Below, piece by piece: positions 8,588 through 13,594 of a stretch of DNA of 13,594 bases; positions within the stretch are counted from its first letter, which is position 1, and every line of letters starts with the position of its first letter. The position numbers and the translations under genes are program-made. Location of the stretch: the NCBI GenBank assembly GCA_002401215.1, contig NVSL01000012.1, positions 10,832 to 24,425 of the forward strand, in the 5' to 3' direction. The notes under the pieces were generated by a model that saw nothing but the letters and a program-made list of their open reading frames with translations, searched no databases and was not told where the DNA came from. Source of the DNA: Flavobacteriaceae bacterium. GTDB lineage: Bacteria; Bacteroidota; Bacteroidia; Flavobacteriales; Flavobacteriaceae.

Positions 8588-9193
8588 ATGACTTGGATCA
8601 AAACAATCCCGTTTTCTGAAGCTACTGGTCGTCTTCAAAAATTATACAAAAAAGTTACCGGACCCAACAACAATGTAGATAATATTATGTTGGCGCATAG
8701 TCTTAGACCGCATACTATGACTGGTCACATGTCGCTTTATAAAAATACACTTCACAACAATAACAACACCTTGCCAAAATGGTTTTTAGAAACGATTGGC
8801 GTGTATGTGAGTATTTTAAATAGATGTGATTATTGTGTCGATCATCATTTTGAAGGATTAAAAAGATTGCTTGCTAATGCTGTTAAATCCAACGAATTAA
8901 AGGAAGGTCTAAAAACGGATACTTTTAATACGATATTAGAAAAAAAGTATGTCGAGGGATTGCGATATGCTAAAAAACTCACAAACTCTTTAGATACTTT
9001 AGGGTTTAAAGACATAGAACGAATGAAATCCGTAAATTTGTCAGATGGTGAGATTTTAGAAATTAACCAAGTAACCGCTTATTTTAATTATGCAAATAGA
9101 ACGGTTTTGGGATTAGGAATATCAACTGAAGGAGATGTGATTGGATTATCTCCAAACGACAATTCAGATGAAAATAATTGGAACCATCAATAA
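8588..9193 (+). CDS. AhpD-like / carboxymuconolactone decarboxylase family protein (peroxidase-related)
   Basis: The 201-aa protein carries the AhpD-type catalytic signature with exact spacing: E68, then C80-x-x-C83, then H87 (ETIGVYVSILNRCDYCVDHH). In AhpD the corresponding Glu, two Cys and His relay protons and form the redox disulfide. Length and N-terminus (WIKTIPFSEATGRLQKLYKK) fit the 'uncharacterised peroxidase-related enzyme' branch of the CMD/AhpD family rather than true gamma-carboxymuconolactone decarboxylases, which lack the CxxC. A thiol-disulfide or alkylhydroperoxidase role is therefore likely, but substrate and reductant are unknown. No signal peptide or membrane segment, so cytosolic. 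It sits 5 bp after mlaD and 6 bp before the Fe-S membrane protein, in one tight transcript. A run of four Asn (N57-N60) comes from an AAC/AAT-rich stretch. Confidence 0.85.
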   Translation: MTWIKTIPFSEATGRLQKLYKKVTGPNNNVDNIMLAHSLRPHTMTGHMSLYKNTLHNNNNTLPKWFLETIGVYVSILNRCDYCVDHHFEGLKRLLANAVKSNELKEGLKTDTFNTILEKKYVEGLRYAKKLTNSLDTLGFKDIERMKSVNLSDGEILEINQVTAYFNYANRTVLGLGISTEGDVIGLSPNDNSDENNWNHQ

Positions 9194-9199
9194 AGAAAT

Positions 9200-10510
9200 A
9201 TGGAATATTTAGACAACATATTATTTGCAATAGTATTAATTTTTGGAGTTGGATTTTTTGTTAGAAATATCAAAAAAATAAGACGGAATATTTTTCTTGG
9301 TAAAGCCATTGACCGATCAGATAAAAAGTCAGAACGATGGGCTAATATGGCGCGTATCGCTTTGGGGCAATCAAAAATGGTACGGCGACCTGTTGCGGGA
9401 ATTTTGCATGTTGTGGTCTATCTCGGTTTTATCATCATCAATATTGAGGTGATAGAAATTATTATCGACGGACTTTTTGGCACCCATCGTGTGCTGAGTT
9501 TTATGGGTGGATTTTACACCTTCTTAATCGGTAGTTTCGAGATTTTAGCCTTTTTGGTTTTGTTCTCTGTAACTGTTTTTTGGATTCGTAGAATGATTGT
9601 TCGCATTCCAAGATTTTGGAATAAAGAGATGAAAGGTTTCCCTAAAAACGATGCCTTGTATATTTTGTATTTCGAAATGGTGCTGATGAGTTTATTCCTA
9701 ATTATGAATGCAACCGATGTTCATTTTCAAGAAATGAATTCTGGAAATCCCATCAGTCAGTTTGTTGCGAATTTGTTTAATGGGATGTCGCTAGAAACAA
9801 ATCACCTTATCGAAACAATTGCGTGGTGGTTACATATTATCGGAATATTTATTTTCCTTAATTATTTATACTATTCTAAACATCTTCATATTTTATTGGC
9901 ATTCCCAAATACATTTTATGCAAATTTGAATCCGAAGGGGCAATTCCCAAATGATAAGAACGTCACCAAAGAAGTTAAAATGATGCTAGATCCAAATGTA
10001 GATCCGTTTGCTGCAGCACCCGAAGGAGCTGAAGATGAAGTGCCAGAAAAGTTTGGTGCGAGCGATGTTACAGATTTAAATTGGGTGCAATTGATGAACG
10101 CATATACTTGTACAGAATGTGGAAGATGTACATCGGTGTGTCCTGCAAATATCACCGGAAAAGAATTATCGCCAAGAGCTATCATGATGAAAACCCGTGA
10201 TCGGTTGGAGGAAGTGGGGAAGAATATCGATCAAAATAAAGGTGAGTTTAAAGATGATGGAAAGCAATTATTAAACGATTATATTATGCCAGAAGAATTG
10301 TGGGCATGTACAAGTTGTAATGCTTGCGTTGAGGAATGCCCTGTAAATATCGACCCATTATCTATCATTATGGATATGCGTAGGTATTTGGTGATGGAGC
10401 AATCAGCAGCACCACAAGAATTAAATATGATGATGACCAATGTTGAGAATAATGGGGCGATGTGGCAATACAATCAAATGGATCGATTGAATTGGAAAGA
10501 CGAAGAATAA
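9200..10510 (+). CDS. Membrane-bound cytochrome-b-like / [4Fe-4S] dicluster protein (HdrE/HdrC- or DsrM-like)
   Basis: The N-terminal ~230 residues hold about five membrane helices (e.g. 5-22, 66-88, 100-125, 150-172, 205-226) with His residues in or near helices (GILHVVVYLGF, WWLHIIGIF, SKHLHILL) that could bind b-type haem, as in NarI/HdrE/DsrM. The C-terminal cytoplasmic part has two ferredoxin motifs: C304/C307/C310/C314-P (CTECGRCTSVCP) and C370/C373/C376/C380-P (CTSCNACVEECP), each fitting one [4Fe-4S] cluster. It thus looks like a fusion of HdrE and HdrC functions. Its likely partner is the CCG protein two genes downstream. By analogy the pair would move electrons between the menaquinone pool and a cytosolic or thiol/disulfide partner; the direction and partner are not shown by sequence. 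ATG lies 6 bp after the AhpD-like stop. Confidence 0.85.
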   Translation: MEYLDNILFAIVLIFGVGFFVRNIKKIRRNIFLGKAIDRSDKKSERWANMARIALGQSKMVRRPVAGILHVVVYLGFIIINIEVIEIIIDGLFGTHRVLSFMGGFYTFLIGSFEILAFLVLFSVTVFWIRRMIVRIPRFWNKEMKGFPKNDALYILYFEMVLMSLFLIMNATDVHFQEMNSGNPISQFVANLFNGMSLETNHLIETIAWWLHIIGIFIFLNYLYYSKHLHILLAFPNTFYANLNPKGQFPNDKNVTKEVKMMLDPNVDPFAAAPEGAEDEVPEKFGASDVTDLNWVQLMNAYTCTECGRCTSVCPANITGKELSPRAIMMKTRDRLEEVGKNIDQNKGEFKDDGKQLLNDYIMPEELWACTSCNACVEECPVNIDPLSIIMDMRRYLVMEQSAAPQELNMMMTNVENNGAMWQYNQMDRLNWKDEE

Positions 10511-10516
10511 AGTAAA

Positions 10517-10560
10517 CAACAACAGTAAATAACACAACAACAACAACAACAACAACAACA
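10517..10560. repeat. (CAA)n simple sequence repeat in leader of the HAD gene
   Basis: Two CAA units (10517-10522) are followed, after AGTAAATAACA-like spacer sequence, by eight perfect CAA units plus CA (10535-10560). The whole 64-bp spacer has no T run and almost no G, so its RNA would be unstructured. The repeat ends 14 bp before the ATG at 10575, covering the region where ribosomes load. Confidence 0.9.
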
Positions 10561-10574
10561 CAGAATTTTAAAGT

Positions 10575-11021
10575 ATGAAAACAAGAACAGACAAAGAGTT
10601 AAGTGAGTTAAAAGATGCAGAAGGAAATTTAATAAGTCCAATTTTATCTGGCGATGTAAAAAATTATTTGATAGATATTGATGGAACAATTACCGAAGAT
10701 ATCCCTAATGAAGAGCCAGAAAGAATGGGCACATGCGCTCCTTTTCCAGACGCTTTGGTAACCTTGAATAAATGGTATGACGAAGGACATATTATCTGTT
10801 TTTTTACATCGAGAACTGAAGCACATAGAGAAGTGACTACAGAGTGGTTGAACAGAAGTGGATTCAAATACCACAGTTTATTAATGGGAAAACCAAGAGG
10901 AGGAAACTACCATTGGATAGACAATCACTTGGTAAAAGCAACGAGATATAGAGGCGAATTTACCGACCTAATAGAAAAAGAAGTCACCATCGAAGTATTT
11001 GATGATGGTGCTCATGAATAG
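10575..11021 (+). CDS. Small HAD-superfamily phosphatase-like protein
   Basis: The 148-aa protein shows the HAD motifs in order: motif I D34-x-D36-G-T (LIDIDGTITED), motif II with T78/S79 (ICFFTSRTE), motif III Lys K106 (MGKPRGGNYHW) and a likely motif IV acid D116 (WIDNH). There is little room for a cap domain, so it is a capless type whose substrate could be a protein or a larger phosphorylated molecule. I recall homologues in Bacteroidota being labelled 'phosphoheptose isomerase', which the motifs do not support: there is no SIS domain. It lies between the two Hdr-like Fe-S genes, 64 bp after one and 71 bp before the other. That position suggests co-expression, but no known reaction ties it to the redox pair. 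Substrate unknown. Confidence 0.8.
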   Translation: MKTRTDKELSELKDAEGNLISPILSGDVKNYLIDIDGTITEDIPNEEPERMGTCAPFPDALVTLNKWYDEGHIICFFTSRTEAHREVTTEWLNRSGFKYHSLLMGKPRGGNYHWIDNHLVKATRYRGEFTDLIEKEVTIEVFDDGAHE

Positions 11022-11034
11022 ATTAACAGAAGGG

Positions 11035-11071
11035 TTCAATGATTTGATTTTTTACCATTTTAATCATTGAA
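11035..11071 (+). terminator. 10-bp perfect inverted repeat before the CCG gene: terminator or attenuator candidate
   Basis: TTCAATGATT (11035-11044) and AATCATTGAA (11062-11071) are exact reverse complements around a 17-nt loop. Outer bases can extend the RNA stem with A-U, G-C and G-U pairs (about 11029-11034 with 11072-11077), and TCTTTT follows. It ends 21 bp before the ATG at 11093. It may partly terminate transcripts from the HAD gene, set the level of the CCG protein, or be a protein-binding site. Confidence 0.45.
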
Positions 11072-11092
11072 TCTTTTAATAAAATAGAGACT

Positions 11093-11869
11093 ATGAACGT
11101 ACCAACAATGGCAGAAATGATGGCTCAAGGAAAGCAACCAGAAGTGTTGTTTTGGGTTGGATCTGCTGGGAGTTATGATGACAGAGCTAAAAAAATAACC
11201 AGGGCTTTTGTAAAAATATTACACAAGGCAAATGTAGATTTTGCGGTGTTGGGTACCGAAGAAAGTTCTACCGGTGATGCTGCAAAAAGAGCAGGAAATG
11301 AATTTTTATTTCAGATGCAAGCCATGATGAATATAGAAATCATGAATGGCTATGAAGTAAAAAAAATTGTGACCTGCGATCCGCATTCTTTCAATACTTT
11401 AAAAAATGAATATCCTGGTTTAGGAGGTGTTTACGAAGTGTATCATCACACACAATTTATCAAACAATTGATAGATGAAGGACGATTGACTTTGAGCAAT
11501 TCGATGAATGAAAAACGTGTAACGTATCATGACCCTTGTTATTTAGGAAGAGCGAATGACGAATACGAATCGCCAAGAGATTTGATTCGTAAATTAGGAG
11601 TGAATCTCATTGAAATGAAACGCAATAAAAACAATGCTTTATGTTGTGGTGCAGGTGGAGCACAAATGTTTAAAGATGCTGAAAAAGGTAATAAAGAAAT
11701 TTTTGTAGAACGCACCGAAGAGGCAATTAGAACTAACCCAGATATTATTGCAACGGGTTGCCCTTATTGCAATACGATGATGACTGATGGATTAAAAGCG
11801 GTTAATAAAGAAGAAAACATTCAAGTGTTAGATATTGCAGAATTAATTGCGAATACTGAGGGTTTGTAA
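11093..11869 (+). CDS. Cysteine-rich (CCG) domain protein, HdrB/HdrD-like, with degenerate first module
   Basis: The 258-aa soluble protein has the two-module layout of CCG-domain (HdrB/HdrD/GlpC/LutA-type) proteins. The second module is intact: C149 (HDPCYLGR), C184-C185-G (ALCCGAGG) and C223-x-x-C226 (GCPYCNTM), i.e. C-x34-CC-x37-CxxC. The first module keeps the fold (WVGSAGSYDDRAKK, TEESSTGDAAKRAGNEFLFQ, VTCDPHSFNTL) but has Ser at positions 24 and 59, Asp at 96 and Ser at 99, where homologues as I recall them carry Cys; only C95 remains. At most one CCG-type cluster is thus expected. It is the natural partner of the membrane Fe-S protein, giving an HdrDE- or DsrMK-like pair split over two genes. 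The next gene starts 9 bp downstream. Family is secure; the substrate (disulfide, sulfur compound or other) is not. Confidence 0.87.
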   Translation: MNVPTMAEMMAQGKQPEVLFWVGSAGSYDDRAKKITRAFVKILHKANVDFAVLGTEESSTGDAAKRAGNEFLFQMQAMMNIEIMNGYEVKKIVTCDPHSFNTLKNEYPGLGGVYEVYHHTQFIKQLIDEGRLTLSNSMNEKRVTYHDPCYLGRANDEYESPRDLIRKLGVNLIEMKRNKNNALCCGAGGAQMFKDAEKGNKEIFVERTEEAIRTNPDIIATGCPYCNTMMTDGLKAVNKEENIQVLDIAELIANTEGL

Positions 11870-11878
11870 ATAAAAAGC

Positions 11879-12391
11879 ATGATTGAAAATAATCAAATTA
11901 ATGTTGATGATTTACCAGATATCAATGAAATTGAATTTGTATCAATTCATAAAGATTATTTCAAAGTAATACTGTTGAATTTGTTACTTTTTTTTGGAGT
12001 TGCTTTTGGAATTTTAATAGCATTAGATTTTTTCAGGTTACGAGAAGAGTTGTCAAATCATATCTATCTGTTTTATATAGTATTGGCTCTGCTTTTGGGT
12101 GCCTTTTTTGTGAGTTTTTATATTGGATTTTCAAGACGTAAATATGCTGTTCGGTCAAAAGATATTTCATATGAAAAAGGTGTTTTAACAACCTTACTAA
12201 CAATAGTTCCTTATAACAGAATACAACATATAGAAATTAACGAAGGCTTATTTTCTCGTTGGTTTAAACTGGCATCAATAGAGATTTTTACAGCAGGAGC
12301 AAGTGGAAAAGATTTGGTTATTAGTGGTATATTGAAAACGGAAGCATTGAAAATTAAAGCTTTTATTACACAAGCTATGAATGACGTTTGA
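11879..12391 (+). CDS. Bacterial PH-domain (bPH2) membrane protein, YdbS-like
   Basis: The 170-aa protein has two membrane helices (about 28-50, VILLNLLLFFGVAFGILIAL, and 61-84, IYLFYIVLALLLGAFFVSFY) followed by one bPH2 domain (~87-165) with the family's typical VPYNRIQHIEINEGLFSRWF and IEIFTAG segments. Length and layout match B. subtilis YdbS, normally encoded with a longer YdbT, as here. The function of these proteins in Bacteroidota is unknown; in Bacillus the ydbST operon belongs to the sigma-W envelope stress regulon. It starts 9 bp after the CCG gene and its 3' end overlaps the next gene by 11 bp, so translation is probably coupled. Confidence 0.85.
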   Translation: MIENNQINVDDLPDINEIEFVSIHKDYFKVILLNLLLFFGVAFGILIALDFFRLREELSNHIYLFYIVLALLLGAFFVSFYIGFSRRKYAVRSKDISYEKGVLTTLLTIVPYNRIQHIEINEGLFSRWFKLASIEIFTAGASGKDLVISGILKTEALKIKAFITQAMNDV

Positions 12392-13594
12392 TTTTTCTAA
12401 GTTTTCTCGCCAATCTTCCAAAGGAATTATTATCATTTTTATAGGAAATGCGTATAAATCTTTAAAAAGTCTTTGGGTACTTCTACCAATGGTTATAATT
12501 GGAAAATCAAACCCCTCAAAAGTTAAATTAATTATTATATCACTCTCACTTTTTATACTATTCTTATTCATAAAGTCTTTTCTAGATTTTTTTTATTTTA
12601 AATTTAAAATTGAAAACAACCATTTTATATTAAAAGAAGGAGTTTTACATAAAAAGAGCCTTTCAATTCCTTTTGATCGAATTCAGAATGTAAATTTTAA
12701 GCAAAGTTTTGTACAGCAATTTATAAATGTTACACAAGTTGAAATTGAAACTGCTGGTACTCAAAAAACCGAAATTTCAATTAAAGCTTTGAGCAGATTA
12801 AAAGCCGAAGCGATTAAATCTATTATCTTTAGTAATAAATCAATTGTAATAGAGCAAGAGCAGTCTGTTGAAAAAAACATAAAAAAGGCGCTTTTGAAAA
12901 TATCCTTTTCAGACTTGCTGAAAGTAAGTGTAACCGAAAATCATCTTAAAAGTTTTGGAGTTTTTGTTGCTTTTTTAATAGTTGTTTATAGTCAATTGAG
13001 AGAGGTTTTTAAAGACTTTACGATAAATGAAACTCTGGGTTTTAATTTGGAGAACGAAGCGTCATATTCTTTGTATGGTTTTATTTTTATATTAATTTTT
13101 TCAGTTGTAATTGGTTTAATAATTTCCTTTGTTCGTGTATTTTTATTGCATTTTAACTTAACGTTATTCGTGAAAAAAGGTGATTTAGAAATCAGTCAAG
13201 GATTGCTGACCAAAAGAAGTATAACTCTAAAAAAAGAAAAAGTACAGCACATTTCAATTATAACCAATCCATTTAAACAGTTATTTGGGATGTCAAGTGT
13301 TGACTTTAAGCAAGCAAACAGTAAAATAACAAAAAAGAATTTAGCCATACGCATTGTTGGATGTCAAAAAGAACATCTTGACAGTATCAAAAAGATACTC
13401 TTTTCAGCTTGCGAAGTTGAAGCTGAGATTGCCATAAAACCACATAAGTATTTTATTGCAAGAATGTTTTTGCGCAGTTTTTTTTGGCTAGCGCTTGTTA
13501 ATAGTTTAATTTTTTTTACTATTTATTTTGGTTTTAAAACATCAGGAAACTACTTTGTGTTTTTGTTAAACATAGTAGTTATTGCACTAATGGT
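12381..13594 (+). CDS. YdbT-like membrane protein with repeated bPH2 domains, 3'-truncated by window edge
   Basis: An ATG at 12381, inside the end of the ydbS-like gene, opens a frame that runs without a stop to the window edge (404 codons). The protein has a membrane hairpin near 35-72 with SLSLFILFLFIKSFLDFF-like helices, a first bPH2 domain at ~75-150 (IPFDRIQNVNFKQSFVQQF, VEIETAG), two further helices at ~190-255 and a second bPH2 domain at ~258-340 (LKKEKVQHISIITNPFKQLF, SVDFKQA), then the next membrane segment (FLRSFFWLALVNSLIFF). The two domains align with each other and with the preceding gene's. YdbT proteins usually carry a further domain, expected to the right. The start is supported by the overlap, which implies coupled translation. 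Function unknown. Confidence 0.85.
   Translation, partial: MTFDFSKFSRQSSKGIIIIFIGNAYKSLKSLWVLLPMVIIGKSNPSKVKLIIISLSLFILFLFIKSFLDFFYFKFKIENNHFILKEGVLHKKSLSIPFDRIQNVNFKQSFVQQFINVTQVEIETAGTQKTEISIKALSRLKAEAIKSIIFSNKSIVIEQEQSVEKNIKKALLKISFSDLLKVSVTENHLKSFGVFVAFLIVVYSQLREVFKDFTINETLGFNLENEASYSLYGFIFILIFSVVIGLIISFVRVFLLHFNLTLFVKKGDLEISQGLLTKRSITLKKEKVQHISIITNPFKQLFGMSSVDFKQANSKITKKNLAIRIVGCQKEHLDSIKKILFSACEVEAEIAIKPHKYFIARMFLRSFFWLALVNSLIFFTIYFGFKTSGNYFVFLLNIVVIALM

Noticed and set aside
10474-10689. Minus-strand frame of 71 codons with a run of nine cysteines
   Set aside because: The Cys run is only the antisense of the CAA repeat (TGT codons), and the frame overlaps the ends of two well-supported genes.
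12275-12571. Minus-strand frame of 98 codons across the ydbS/ydbT overlap
   Set aside because: It is antisense to both PH-domain genes, whose frames are supported by conserved motifs.
1-13594. Hidden defence system, toxin-antitoxin pair, CRISPR, IS element or tRNA
   Set aside because: All coding space is filled by recognisable housekeeping-type or envelope families, gaps are short, and no spaced direct repeats, transposase motifs or cloverleaf were seen.

Overview
The window is AT-rich, densely coded DNA from a member of the Bacteroidota, most likely family Flavobacteriaceae. This rests on protein style (Bacteroidota-type TamB and LptD, an amidase with a SPOR-like tail, an anchored MCE protein), on A-rich leaders instead of clear Shine-Dalgarno sites, and on gene order. 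No mobile element, phage gene, CRISPR array, tRNA or rRNA was seen. The genes look chromosomal and mostly conserved. I did not find a clear-cut new defence or mobile system; the most unusual piece is a split Hdr-like membrane redox module.

Left part (1-6192), envelope biogenesis. A 5'-truncated tamB on the + strand converges, with a 6-bp spacer, on a minus-strand pair: lptD (898 aa, TTG start) followed by a RidA-family enamine/imine deaminase gene. TamB moves lipid toward, or helps assemble proteins of, the outer membrane; LptD inserts LPS into the outer leaflet. A short divergent region (6193-6356) separates lptD from the rightward genes.

Middle part (6357-9193). A periplasmic N-acetylmuramoyl-L-alanine amidase is followed, after 153 bp, by an MCE/MlaD-type lipid-transport protein. 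An AhpD-like CxxC protein starts 5 bp after mlaD, and the next gene starts 6 bp after that, which suggests co-transcription.

Right part (9200-13594). A cytochrome-b-like membrane protein with two [4Fe-4S] motifs and a cysteine-rich (CCG) protein together resemble HdrE/HdrC plus HdrD (or DsrMK), split over two genes with a small HAD-family phosphatase-like gene between them. The CCG protein has lost the cysteines of its first CCG module but keeps the second. The two spacers hold a (CAA)n simple repeat and a 10-bp perfect inverted repeat. Two YdbS/YdbT-type bacterial PH-domain membrane proteins close the window; the second runs off the right edge.

Taken together, most genes serve the cell envelope (LPS, outer-membrane assembly, phospholipid transport, peptidoglycan cleavage), with an embedded redox module whose electron donor and acceptor cannot be told from sequence. 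All gaps between genes are under 300 bp.
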